A stretch of DNA of 22,900 nucleotides from Actinobacteria bacterium UBA4719 (lineage in GTDB: Bacteria > Actinomycetota > Actinomycetes > Actinomycetales > Dermatophilaceae): contig DHJN01000003.1 in assembly GCA_002404345.1 (NCBI GenBank), positions 1 through 22,900 of the forward strand, given 5' to 3'. The notes beneath the pieces were generated by a model, which did no database searches, was not told the origin of the DNA, and worked only from the letters and a program-made list of their open reading frames with translations. This document shows, one piece after another, positions 16,276 through 22,661 of this stretch (the first letter of the stretch is position 1; the number at the start of each line of letters is the position of its first letter). Position numbers and translations under genes: made by a program.

Positions 16276-16366
16276 GTCCCCGATCGCTTCGAGCACGTCC
16301 CTGATCGCATGGCCCTGATCGCATGTCCCTGATCGCCTCCGGCATGTCCGCGATCGCTTCGAGCAC
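16276..16366. repeat. Five-copy irregular 12-bp repeat array
   Basis: Copies of GTCCCTGATCGC start at 16276, 16297, 16311, 16325 and 16346, with one-base changes in copies 1, 3 and 5. Spacers are TTCGAGCAC, AT, AT, CTCCGGCAT and a final TTCGAGCAC, so periods are 21, 14, 14 and 21 nt. The 17-bp block CGATCGCTTCGAGCACG is identical at 16281 and 16351. Because 14 is not a multiple of three, the array is not a coding repeat. It lies in the 264-bp spacer between the SPW gene and tRNA-Thr. Confidence 0.9.
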
Positions 16367-16457
16367 GGGTGAGGTTCCGTCGGATCAGCGGCGACCGCCG
16401 AATACGACCCTGATTTCAGATCTGAGCCCGTGACCGTGTATCTTTCTGGACGCGTCA

Positions 16458-16479
16458 CCGGGCGGTTCTGGCCGCCCGG
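16458..16479. repeat. 8-bp perfect hairpin two bases before tRNA-Thr
   Basis: CCGGGCGG-ttctgg-CCGCCCGG forms a strong stem immediately upstream of the mature tRNA 5' end. The right arm with flanks (TGGCCGCCCGG) is repeated exactly at 16571-16581, after the tRNA. The left arm could therefore pair on either side of the tRNA. Confidence 0.8.
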
Positions 16480-16481
16480 AT

Positions 16482-16554
16482 GCCCCTATAGCTCAGACGG
16501 TAGAGCGTCTCCATGGTAAGGAGAAGGTCAACGGTTCGATTCCGTTTGGGGGCT
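16482..16554 (+). tRNA. tRNA-Thr(GGT)
   Basis: A 73-nt cloverleaf can be drawn: acceptor GCCCCTA / TGGGGGC, D arm GCTC...GAGC, anticodon stem TCTCC/GGAGA enclosing loop ATGGTAA with anticodon GGT. The T arm is AACGG/CCGTT around TTCGATT. The CCA end is not encoded and the discriminator base is T. Confidence 0.95.
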
Positions 16555-16571
16555 CCGTTCGGAGTATGGGT

Positions 16572-16609
16572 GGCCGCCCGGCATCAGCTGCCTGCGGCCG
16601 TCATGTTTT
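16572..16609 (+). terminator. Probable intrinsic terminator after tRNA-Thr
   Basis: A two-part stem, GGCCGC/GCGGCC (16572-16577 with 16594-16599) and GGCA/TGCC (16580-16583 with 16589-16592), is followed by GTCATGTTTT. The T run starts a few bases beyond the stem, so termination may be partial. Confidence 0.5.
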
Positions 16610-16621
16610 CCGGATGGCCCT

Positions 16622-16695
16622 GGCGGGGTAGCTCAGGTGGTTAGAGCACACGACTCATAATCGTGGTGTCGCGGGTTCAAGTCCCGCTCCCGCTA
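16622..16695 (+). tRNA. tRNA-Met(CAT), elongator type
   Basis: A 74-nt cloverleaf can be drawn: acceptor GGCGGGG / TCCCGCT with a terminal G-U pair, D arm GCTC...GAGC, anticodon stem CACGA/TCGTG with loop CTCATAA (anticodon CAT), and T arm GCGGG/CCCGC around TTCAAGT. The discriminator is A and CCA is not encoded. The anticodon stem lacks the three G-C pairs of initiator tRNA, so this is the elongator. A lysidine-modified Ile tRNA is less likely. Confidence 0.9.
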
Positions 16696-16781
16696 CAGAC
16701 ACGATTTCGGGTTTGCCCCTGGCGTCGCGTATTCTGGAGCGTCGCCGCGCGGGAGCGGGCGTCCAACCCAGATCGTTGAGA

Positions 16782-16802
16782 TTCAGTTCAGGTTCAGTTC
16801 AG
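16782..16802. repeat. TTCAGTTCAG direct repeats upstream of rpmG
   Basis: TTCAGTTCAG occurs at 16782-16791 and again at 16793-16802, an 11-nt period. The repeats are about 34 nt upstream of the rpmG GTG, within the probable promoter or leader. A TATTCT box at 16730-16735 is a possible -10 element. Confidence 0.75.
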
Positions 16803-16835
16803 TACTTCCTTGAGTTCCGAGAGCAGGTTTCCCCC

Positions 16836-17006
16836 GTGGCTAGCAAGAGCTCCGACGTCCGTCCCAAGATCACGATGGCGTGCGTGGACTGCAAGGACCG
16901 CAACTACATCACCAAGAAGAACCGCCGCAACAACCCTGACCGGTTGGAGCTCGCCAAGTTCTGCCCGCGTTGCACCAAGCAGACCACGCACCGCGAGACG
17001 CGCTGA
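16836..17006 (+). CDS. rpmG: Large-subunit ribosomal protein bL33, zinc-binding form
   Basis: The 56-residue basic protein begins [20 protein letters not shown] and contains [20 protein letters not shown], both diagnostic of bL33. Two Cys pairs (CVDC near residue 16 and CPRC near 43) form a zinc ribbon, so this is the zinc-containing paralogue rather than the zinc-free replacement. The start is GTG at 16836; longer same-frame ORFs upstream are not conserved in this family. The ribosome binding site is weak (GAGAGCAGG). It follows two tRNA genes and precedes the dehydratase pair, a common actinobacterial order. Confidence 0.97.
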   Translation: MASKSSDVRPKITMACVDCKDRNYITKKNRRNNPDRLELAKFCPRCTKQTTHRETR

Positions 17007-17028
17007 CCTGCGTCATCCCGCTTTGATG

Positions 17029-17058
17029 CGACCGCCTCCGCCACTGGTGGGGCGGTCG
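17029..17058 (+). terminator. Stem-loop terminator candidate after rpmG
   Basis: An 8-bp perfect stem CGACCGCC/GGCGGTCG (17029-17036 with 17051-17058) lies 22 nt after the rpmG stop and encloses a smaller CCAC/GTGG stem. Only TTGCTGTG follows, so the T tract is poor; the GC-rich stem may still terminate, as is common in actinobacteria. Confidence 0.5.
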
Positions 17059-17107
17059 TTGCTGTGCCCGTCAACTGCAGTCCTTTCCAACACTTAGGGT
17101 GGTCGCC

Positions 17108-17554
17108 ATGGCCGTCAATGCAGGTTTCACAGGGCGCACATATCCGCCCACCGCGCCGTATGCCGTGGGCCGGGAGAAGATCCGCGAGTTCGCCAAGGCG
17201 GTGGGCGCCGATGACGTCGTGCACACCGACCAGGTTCAGGCCCGCGCTCGCGGTTACCGCGACGTGATCGCTCCTCCCACCTTTGCCGTCCTGATCGCCC
17301 AGCAGTGCGACAGGCAGTTCATCGCGGACCCGGAGGCGGGGATCGACTTCAGCCGGGTCGTCCACGGCGCGCAGCGGTTTGTCCATCACCGTCCGATCAC
17401 TGCCGGTGACGAGATCGTCGGGGTGCTGACGATTGACTCGGTCAAACAGGCGGGTGGCCACGCCATGGTCACGACCAGCAGCGCGCTGTCCACCATCGAG
17501 GGCGAGCCGGTCTGCACGGCCACCTCGACCCTGGTAATCCGCGGAGGTGAGTGA
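17108..17554 (+). CDS. HadA-like MaoC-type dehydratase subunit (N-terminal hotdog domain)
   Basis: The 148-residue protein begins MAVNAGFTGRTYPPTAPYAV and continues GREKIREFAKAVGADDVVHT, APPTFAVLIAQQCDRQF and HGAQRFVHHRPITAGDEI. This is the pattern of the FAS1-like/MaoC N-terminal hotdog domain of mycobacterial HadA and HadC. In mycobacteria HadA pairs with catalytic HadB to dehydrate 3-hydroxyacyl-ACP in fatty-acid elongation. Like other HadA-type subunits it lacks the Asp/His catalytic pair. ATG 17108 has AGGGTGG upstream, better than the in-frame GTG at 17099. It is immediately followed by the HadB-like gene, so they are probably co-translated. Substrate in a non-mycolate actinobacterium is unknown. 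Confidence 0.88.
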   Translation: MAVNAGFTGRTYPPTAPYAVGREKIREFAKAVGADDVVHTDQVQARARGYRDVIAPPTFAVLIAQQCDRQFIADPEAGIDFSRVVHGAQRFVHHRPITAGDEIVGVLTIDSVKQAGGHAMVTTSSALSTIEGEPVCTATSTLVIRGGE

Positions 17555-17558
17555 GCTG

Positions 17559-17990
17559 ATGAGCAACGCCGTGCTGTCCGTCAAGGACGTCGAGGTCGGC
17601 CAGGAGCTGCCTCCCGCCACCATCCACATCAGCCGCGCGAGCCTGGTGCAGTACACCGGGGCCAGCCTGGACCGTAACCCCATCCACTGGGACGAACGCT
17701 TCGCCAGGTCTGTGGGCCTTCCCGATGTCATCGCCCACGGCATGTTCACCATGGGATCGGCGATCAACATCGTCAGCGACTGGGTCGGCGACGCCGGTCG
17801 GGTCGTGGAGTACAGCACCCGCTTCACCAAGCCCGTGGTGGTGCCATACGAGGGCGGTGCCGACGTCGAGGTGACGGGGGTGGTCACAGCGGTTGACGCC
17901 CAGACCGGTCGGGCCACGGTCGAGCTCACGGTCATGTGCGGCACCGACAAGGTGCTCGGCCGTGCCCTCGCCGTCGTCGCTCTCAGCTGA
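17559..17990 (+). CDS. HadB-like MaoC-type dehydratase catalytic subunit
   Basis: The 143-residue hotdog-fold protein carries the hydratase-2 motif LDRNPIHWDERFARSVGLPD...IAHGMFTMG, with the catalytic Asp and His. It matches mycobacterial HadB in length and layout, including VSDWVGDAGRVVEYSTRFTKPV and GRALAVVALS at the end. It is expected to form a heterodimer with the preceding HadA-like protein and dehydrate 3-hydroxyacyl-ACP or -CoA. I prefer ATG 17559, which lies 8 nt after GGAGGTGA. GTG 17547 would overlap both that site and the upstream stop. The murB start is 8 nt downstream, which suggests one transcript. Confidence 0.9.
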   Translation: MSNAVLSVKDVEVGQELPPATIHISRASLVQYTGASLDRNPIHWDERFARSVGLPDVIAHGMFTMGSAINIVSDWVGDAGRVVEYSTRFTKPVVVPYEGGADVEVTGVVTAVDAQTGRATVELTVMCGTDKVLGRALAVVALS

Positions 17991-17998
17991 CCCACCCC

Positions 17999-19093
17999 AT
18001 GCGTGAGGAGCATGGCGTCGCCTTGTCAGGGTTGACCACCATGCGGGTGGGCGGCCCGGCTGGGCGCCTGGTCACCGTCGAGACCACAGATGAGCTGGTT
18101 GACGCCATTCGTGAGGTCGACGACGCCGATGAGCCGTTGCTCGTGGTCTCGGGGGGTTCGAACCTGGTCATCTCCGATGAGGGCTTCGCGGGTTCAGTGG
18201 TCCGCATCGCGACGACCGGCATCACGGTCGAGTCCGCCGACTCCGACAGCGCGACGGTCCGTGTCGCCGCCGGTGAGGTCTGGGACGACGTGGTCGTCCG
18301 GGCAGTCGAGCAGGGATGGTCCGGCATCGAGGCGCTCTCCGGCATCCCGGGCTGCGCCGGTGCGACCCCCATCCAGAACGTCGGCGCCTACGGCCAGGAG
18401 GTCGCGCAGATGATTGCCTCGGTCCGCGTGTGGGACCGTCGTGAGCAGCGGGTCCGCACCTTCGCCAACGCTGACTGCCGGTTCACCTATCGCCACTCGT
18501 TGTTCAAGGCCGAGCCGCGCTACGTCGTCCTCGACGTCATGTTCCAGCTCAGCTTGACTCCACTGTCCGGGCCCGTCGCCTATGCGGATCTGGCGCGCGC
18601 TCTGGGCGTCGAGACGGGGGAGCGGGTGCCGCTGCGGGACGCGCGCGAGGCCGTGTTGGCGCAACGTCGCCAACGGGGCATGGTCCTTGACGCCGAAGAC
18701 CACGACACGTGGAGCTGCGGGTCCTTCTTCACCAACCCGATCATGGCCGCCGGCTCGTATGCCGCGCTGCAGGATCGCGTACAGGCCCGGCTGGGTGATG
18801 GGGGCGGACCCGACGGAATCGACGGGCCTGTCCGGGTTCCACGGTTCGACGAACCGGACGGCCGGGTGAAGACCAGCGCGGCCTGGCTGATCGACAAGGC
18901 CGGCTTCGGCAAGGGCTATCGCATGCCGGGGCCGGCTGCAGTGTCGACCAAGCACCCTCTTGCGGTGACCAACAGGGGTTCTGCGACCGCTGCCGATGTT
19001 GTCGCGTTGGCCCGCGAGATCCGCGACGGTGTGCACGATGCTTTTGGGGTGAGCTTGGTCAACGAGCCGGTCCTGGTCGGCACCTCGCTCTGA
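17999..19093 (+). CDS. murB: UDP-N-acetylenolpyruvoylglucosamine reductase MurB
   Basis: The 364-residue FAD enzyme reduces UDP-GlcNAc-enolpyruvate to UDP-MurNAc in peptidoglycan synthesis. Signatures include TTMRVGGPA, the FAD-binding VVSGGSNLVISDEGF, LSGIPGCAGATPIQNVGAYGQ, the substrate-binding YRHSLFK and CGSFFTNPI. The C-terminus has AAWLIDKAGFGKGYRMPG and HPLAVTNRGSATAADVVALA. The ATG at 17999 fits the domain start, although its ribosome binding site is weak, so it may depend on coupling to the dehydratase gene. An upstream extension of the frame is not family-like. It converges on add. Confidence 0.97.
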   Translation: MREEHGVALSGLTTMRVGGPAGRLVTVETTDELVDAIREVDDADEPLLVVSGGSNLVISDEGFAGSVVRIATTGITVESADSDSATVRVAAGEVWDDVVVRAVEQGWSGIEALSGIPGCAGATPIQNVGAYGQEVAQMIASVRVWDRREQRVRTFANADCRFTYRHSLFKAEPRYVVLDVMFQLSLTPLSGPVAYADLARALGVETGERVPLRDAREAVLAQRRQRGMVLDAEDHDTWSCGSFFTNPIMAAGSYAALQDRVQARLGDGGGPDGIDGPVRVPRFDEPDGRVKTSAAWLIDKAGFGKGYRMPGPAAVSTKHPLAVTNRGSATAADVVALAREIRDGVHDAFGVSLVNEPVLVGTSL

Positions 19094-19098
19094 CGGGC

Positions 19099-19115
19099 AC
19101 CTCGGCGCCCGAGGT
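19099..19115. terminator. Hairpin between convergent murB and add
   Basis: ACCTCGG-CGC-CCGAGGT is a 7-bp perfect stem with a 3-nt loop, starting 5 nt after the murB stop and touching the add stop. It could end both transcripts, though neither side has a T tract. Confidence 0.5.
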
Positions 19116-20137
19116 CAGCTGGCGAGCCACCTGTCGATATCAGCCAGCATCTGCGTGCGGGTGGGCTTCGGTGCCCGCGAGCCCCGCACCGAACCCCTTG
19201 CCAGCTCGGCCAGCTCGACGTCCGAGAGATCGTGTGTCGTGCGTGCGGTGTCGTACTGCGCGTTCAGCCGCGAACCGAACAACAGGGGGTCGTCCGCCCC
19301 CAGCGCGACCTGGGCGCCGGCTTCGATCAGCTGGCGCAGCGGCACGTCCACAGCCGCCCCGTATACGCCGAGTGCGACGTTGCTGCCGGGGCACACTTCG
19401 AGCGTGACGCCGCGGCGCACGACCTCTTCCAGCACCCGGGGGTCTTCGGCGCTGCGTATGCCGTGTCCCAACCTGTCAGGACGTAGGGCGGTCAAGGTCT
19501 CCCACACCGCGGCGGCCCCGAGCAGCTCACCGCCGTGGGGCACGCAGGCCAGTCCAGCGCGACGGGCGATGTCGAACGCAGCGGCGAACTCCGCCGTGGT
19601 CCCACGACGTTCGTCGTTGCTTAACCCGAACCCGACCACCTGTCCCGGGCCGTCACCGGCGAAGCGCGCGGCAAGCCGAGCCAGGATCCGCGCATCCAGC
19701 GGGTGCCGGATCCGGTTTGCCGCGACGACGACGCCGACACCGATACCGGACCCTTCGGAGACTGACCGCGCCTCGTCCAGGACGATCTCCATGGCCGGAG
19801 TGATGCCTCCGAGGAACGGTGCATACGAGGTGGGGTCGACCTGGATCTCCAGCCAGCGTGAACCCTCGGCGGCATCGTCAAGGGCTGCCTCGCGAACTAT
19901 GCGCCGCATGTCCGCCTCGTCGCGGACGCAGGCACGGGCCATGTCATAGAGGCGTTGGAAGCGGAACCAACCACGCTCATCTGCGGCGCTCAGCGTGGGC
20001 GGCCAGGACCTGGTCAGCGCGTCCGGAAGCCGAATGCGGTGCTTGTCCGCGAGCTCGACCAGTGTCGCTGGCCGCATGGAACCGGTGAAATGTAAATGTA
20101 GGTGGGCCTTGGGCAGTGACTGCACCGATCGGGCCAT
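19115..20137 (-). CDS. add: Adenosine deaminase
   Basis: The 340-residue amidohydrolase converts adenosine to inosine in purine salvage. Metal and catalytic motifs are in place: KAHLHLHFTGS (HxH zinc ligands, about residues 12-16), VPHGGE (His 201, Glu 204), RLGHGI (about 224) and GADDPLLF (Asp 282 and 283). The length and the N-terminal start agree with actinobacterial enzymes. ATG 20137 is followed directly by MARSVQSLPK. A related aminodeoxyfutalosine or adenine deaminase cannot be fully excluded, but the motif set favours adenosine deaminase. It is transcribed away from the decayed ABC locus. Confidence 0.92.
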   Translation of the reverse strand: MARSVQSLPKAHLHLHFTGSMRPATLVELADKHRIRLPDALTRSWPPTLSAADERGWFRFQRLYDMARACVRDEADMRRIVREAALDDAAEGSRWLEIQVDPTSYAPFLGGITPAMEIVLDEARSVSEGSGIGVGVVVAANRIRHPLDARILARLAARFAGDGPGQVVGFGLSNDERRGTTAEFAAAFDIARRAGLACVPHGGELLGAAAVWETLTALRPDRLGHGIRSAEDPRVLEEVVRRGVTLEVCPGSNVALGVYGAAVDVPLRQLIEAGAQVALGADDPLLFGSRLNAQYDTARTTHDLSDVELAELARGSVRGSRAPKPTRTQMLADIDRWLAS

Positions 20138-20208
20138 GGCGCCAGTGTGTCATCGGTGCCTGCACCCGCCCTGACTACAGGCGACCTGTCGGCAGATAGG
20201 TTGACCGC

Positions 20209-20466
20209 ATGGGGGTCATCGAGGCGGCGCTGCTGACCAAGCGCTATCCACGTGTGGTCGCCCTCGACGGACTCGACCTCAGTATCGGTGAGGGGTCACC
20301 GGCCTCGTGGGAGCCAACGGCGCCGGCAAGTCGACGCTGATCAAGATCCTGCTCGGGCTGCTCCCCGCGACCAGCGGCACGGCCACCATGCTCGGATACG
20401 ACGTGGTTCACCAGGGGGCCCAGATCCGGGCCCTGGTCGGCTACATGCCCGAGCACGACTGCCTCT
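20209..20466 (+). pseudogene. Truncated and frameshifted ABC transporter ATPase
   Basis: The ATG at 20209 opens an ABC ATPase start (MGVIEAALLTKRYPRVVALD, then GLDLSIGEG). At the G run 20292-20295 one base is missing and the frame moves. The next frame carries Walker A GANGAGKST and continues ILLGLLPATSGTATMLGYD and VGYMPEHDCL. The Q-loop region is then cut: no signature LSGGQ-like motif, Walker B or H-loop follows. After about 20466 the sequence instead matches the end of a membrane protein. The ATPase is therefore dead, with a frameshift plus a large deletion. Confidence 0.85.
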
Positions 20467-20695
20467 CGGCTGTGCCGTCGCGTTCGCCGTCGTCGATGCT
20501 CATCGCCGGGCTGGTGCTCGCGTCATCACCCGATGGGCCTCGGCGATCGTGTAGGCGACCAGTGGTGGCGAATTCACCGCCTCGCCCCACCTCGGGGTCG
20601 CGTACGCCATCGCTGCGACCTTCGTCGTGATCGTGGGCCTCACCTTCCTCGCCGGCCGACGTCTCCAGTCGTTCAACCTCACCGGAGACGAATAG
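20467..20695 (+). pseudogene. C-terminal remnant of an ABC permease, with an in-frame stop
   Basis: The frame reading AVAFAVVDAHRRAGARVITR, then WASAIV, hits TAG at 20552-20554. It then continues ATSGGEFTASPHLGVAYAIA, a hydrophobic helix (ATFVVIVGLTFLAG) and RRLQSFNLTGDE before a natural stop at 20693-20695. This looks like the last helix and tail of an ABC-2 type permease. A Tyr-to-stop change explains the TAG. The fusion to the ATPase start suggests one deletion removed the rest of an ATPase-permease operon. Permease identity rests on pattern and context only. Confidence 0.65.
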
Positions 20696-20696
20696 T

Positions 20697-20714
20697 GCCC
20701 GGCCGTTACCGGGC
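20697..20714. terminator. Short inverted repeat over the aminotransferase stop codon
   Basis: GCCCGG-ccgtta-CCGGGC is a 6-bp perfect stem with a 6-nt loop that contains the TAA of the leftward gene. It may end that transcript; there is no T tract. Confidence 0.35.
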
Positions 20715-21923
20715 CTCGCCGAGCAGCTTCTGGAGCCGGGCAACGCCCTCGGTCAGGTCGGCATCGCCCAAGGCGTAGGACAGACGCAGGTAGCCGCTGG
20801 GTCCGAACGCCTCACCAGGCACGACGGCCACCTCGACCTCGTCCAGGATCAGCGCCGCCAGCTCCGCCGAGGTGGTGCAGACCCGGCCGCGGATGGTCTT
20901 GCCGAGAAGACCCCGGACGGCCGGATAGACGTAGAACGCCCCGGTGGGGACCGGGCAGTTGACACCCTCGATGTCGTTGAGCATGCGGACCATCGTGCGG
21001 CGGCGACGGTCGAAAGCCACCTTCATCTCGTTGACCGCTTCCAGCGATCCCGTGAGCGCCGCGACGGCAGCCCGCTGGGAGACGTTGGAGACGTTGGAGG
21101 TTGAGTGCGACTGCAGGTTGGTGGCCGCCTTGACGACGTCGCGCGGACCGATCATCCAGCCGACGCGCCATCCCGTCATCGCGTACGTCTTGGCGACACC
21201 GTTGAGCACGACGCAGGTGTCGGCGAGCTCTGGCACCTCGACCGGCATCGAGACCGAGCGGACGCCGTCATACGTCAGGTGCTCGTAGATCTCGTCGGTG
21301 ATGACCCAGATCCCGTTGGCCACGGCCCAGAGGCCGATCTCCCGGATCTGCTCGGGGGAGTAGACGGCGCCGGTGGGGTTGGACGGCGAGCAGAAGAGCA
21401 GGGCCTTGGTCCGGGGTGTTCGCGCGGCCTCGAGCTGCTCGACGGTCACCAGATAGCCCTGGTCCTCGCCTGCGAACACCTCGACCGCAGTGCCGCCCGC
21501 GAGCTTGATCGCCTCGGGGTAGGTCGTCCAGTACGGCGCAGGGAGCAGAACCTCGTCGTTCGGGTCGAGCAGTGCGGCAAAGGCGTTGTAGACCGCGTGC
21601 TTTCCACCGTTGGTGACCAGCACCTGCTCGGGCGTCACCTGGTAGCGGCTGTCGCGGAACGTCTTGTCGACGATCGCCTTCTTCAGTACGGGCAGCCCGC
21701 CCGCCGGCGTGTAGCGGTGGTTTGCCGGATCCTGGGCGGCGGCGACTGCGGCGGCGACGATGTAGTCCGGGGTCGCGAAGTCAGGCTCACCGGCGCCGAA
21801 GCCGATGACCGGACGGCCCTCGGCCTTGAGCGCTTTGGCCTTGGCGTCGACGGCAAGCGTCGCTGACTCGGCGATGGAGCCGATACGGCGGGAGACACGG
21901 GTGCGTGGTGCGGGCTGATTCAT
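20706..21923 (-). CDS. aspC: Class I pyridoxal-phosphate aminotransferase, aspartate aminotransferase-like
   Basis: The 405-residue fold-type I enzyme carries the family hallmarks: [17 protein letters not shown] near the N-terminus, [44 protein letters not shown], the PLP-lysine motif [16 protein letters not shown] (about residue 245) and [13 protein letters not shown] with the substrate-binding Arg. These fit the Igamma aspartate/prephenate aminotransferases found upstream of secE-nusG in many actinobacteria. The ATG at 21923 is the natural start; no strong ribosome binding site is visible, so a leaderless or weakly initiated message is possible. The symbol is conventional, and alternative amino donors are possible. 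Confidence 0.9.
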   Translation of the reverse strand: MNQPAPRTRVSRRIGSIAESATLAVDAKAKALKAEGRPVIGFGAGEPDFATPDYIVAAAVAAAQDPANHRYTPAGGLPVLKKAIVDKTFRDSRYQVTPEQVLVTNGGKHAVYNAFAALLDPNDEVLLPAPYWTTYPEAIKLAGGTAVEVFAGEDQGYLVTVEQLEAARTPRTKALLFCSPSNPTGAVYSPEQIREIGLWAVANGIWVITDEIYEHLTYDGVRSVSMPVEVPELADTCVVLNGVAKTYAMTGWRVGWMIGPRDVVKAATNLQSHSTSNVSNVSQRAAVAALTGSLEAVNEMKVAFDRRRRTMVRMLNDIEGVNCPVPTGAFYVYPAVRGLLGKTIRGRVCTTSAELAALILDEVEVAVVPGEAFGPSGYLRLSYALGDADLTEGVARLQKLLGEAR

Positions 21924-21967
21924 GGGACCATGTTGGCAGACGTTGGTATGGCGTGCGGCACCTCGTC

Positions 21968-21995
21968 CATGGACTCAACAGCATGGAGTCAACAG
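21968..21995. repeat. 14-bp tandem repeat upstream of the aminotransferase
   Basis: CATGGACTCAACAG is followed directly by CATGGAGTCAACAG, one mismatch. It lies 45 nt upstream of the leftward aminotransferase start, so it overlaps the likely promoter region of that gene. Confidence 0.85.
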
Positions 21996-22159
21996 GACAG
22001 GGCCGCCTGCTTCTCCGAGAGCAAGTTCGCATTGGGCTGCTGACCTCGCGTATGCTCACCCACTGGGTGGTTGACGACGACCATGCTCAGGCATGCCCCG
22101 AGGCCTCCCGGTACACATGTGCAAGCAGGACCTGTGCGCCAACCGGCATAACAGCACAA

Positions 22160-22232
22160 AGGGCAGTGGCTCAATTGGTAGAGCATCGGTCTCCAAAACC
22201 GGCGGTTGGGGGTTCGAGTCCCTCCTGCCCTG
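22160..22232 (+). tRNA. tRNA-Trp(CCA)
   Basis: A 73-nt cloverleaf can be drawn: acceptor AGGGCAG / CTGCCCT, D arm GCTC...GAGC, anticodon loop CTCCAAA with anticodon CCA, T loop TTCGAGT and discriminator G as expected for Trp. CCA is not encoded. Its place just before secE is the classic bacterial arrangement. Confidence 0.97.
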
Positions 22233-22256
22233 CGTAGTTAGTTAGACAGAGCGTTT

Positions 22257-22286
22257 GATCCGACGTAGATGTCGGTGTGGCGGATC
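22257..22286. other. Nested inverted repeat between tRNA-Trp and secE
   Basis: GATCCG (22257-22262) pairs with CGGATC (22281-22286), and within it CGAC (22261-22264) can pair with GTCG (22271-22274) as an alternative. It may be a processing or leader structure of the tRNA-secE-nusG transcript. No T tract follows. Confidence 0.3.
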
Positions 22287-22349
22287 GAGTGCCTTGGCTC
22301 GAGAGTGTCCCCGGCAACAAGCAGCATCGATTCAACGAGATGAGGAACT

Positions 22350-22622
22350 GTGACCGAGACGAGTACGGCAGACGCTGCTGGCTCTGGTCGCTCCCGCCGT
22401 GAGGCCCCCCGTCAGGGCAACCCGGTGGGCCGGTTCTTCGGGGCCATCGGGCTCTTCGTCAGCCAGATCCTGGACGAGCTCCGCAAGGTCGTTCGTCCAA
22501 CGCGCCACGAGCTAGTGACGTACACCAGCGTCGTCATCGTCTTCGTCTCAGTCATCATGGCCTTCGTGTGGGGCCTCGACCAGCTAGTCGTCAAGCTGGT
22601 CGCTCTCGTCTTCGGCAAGTAG
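22350..22622 (+). CDS. secE: Preprotein translocase subunit SecE
   Basis: The 90-residue single-pass membrane protein is an essential part of the SecYEG channel. It has a charged, Arg-rich cytosolic N-terminus and the amphipathic helix with the conserved motif FLDELRKVVRPTRHEL-like sequence (here ILDELRKVVRPTRHEL). One membrane helix follows (about residues 58-80, VVIVFVSVIMAFVWGLDQLV). The start is GTG at 22350 with GATGAGGAA upstream. nusG begins 39 nt after the stop, the usual operon. Confidence 0.97.
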   Translation: MTETSTADAAGSGRSRREAPRQGNPVGRFFGAIGLFVSQILDELRKVVRPTRHELVTYTSVVIVFVSVIMAFVWGLDQLVVKLVALVFGK

Positions 22623-22661
22623 CACTCCGTCAGTTCAACAGCCAGGAAGCAGGTCATCAGC

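Noticed and set aside
16276..16366. CRISPR array
   Set aside because: The repeats are only 12 bp with 2- or 9-nt spacers that themselves recur; no cas gene is present.
16622..16695. Initiator tRNA-fMet
   Set aside because: The anticodon stem lacks the three consecutive G-C pairs of initiator tRNAs.
22071..22099. TTGACG as a -35 element for tRNA-Trp
   Set aside because: No acceptable -10 sequence occurs at the required distance.
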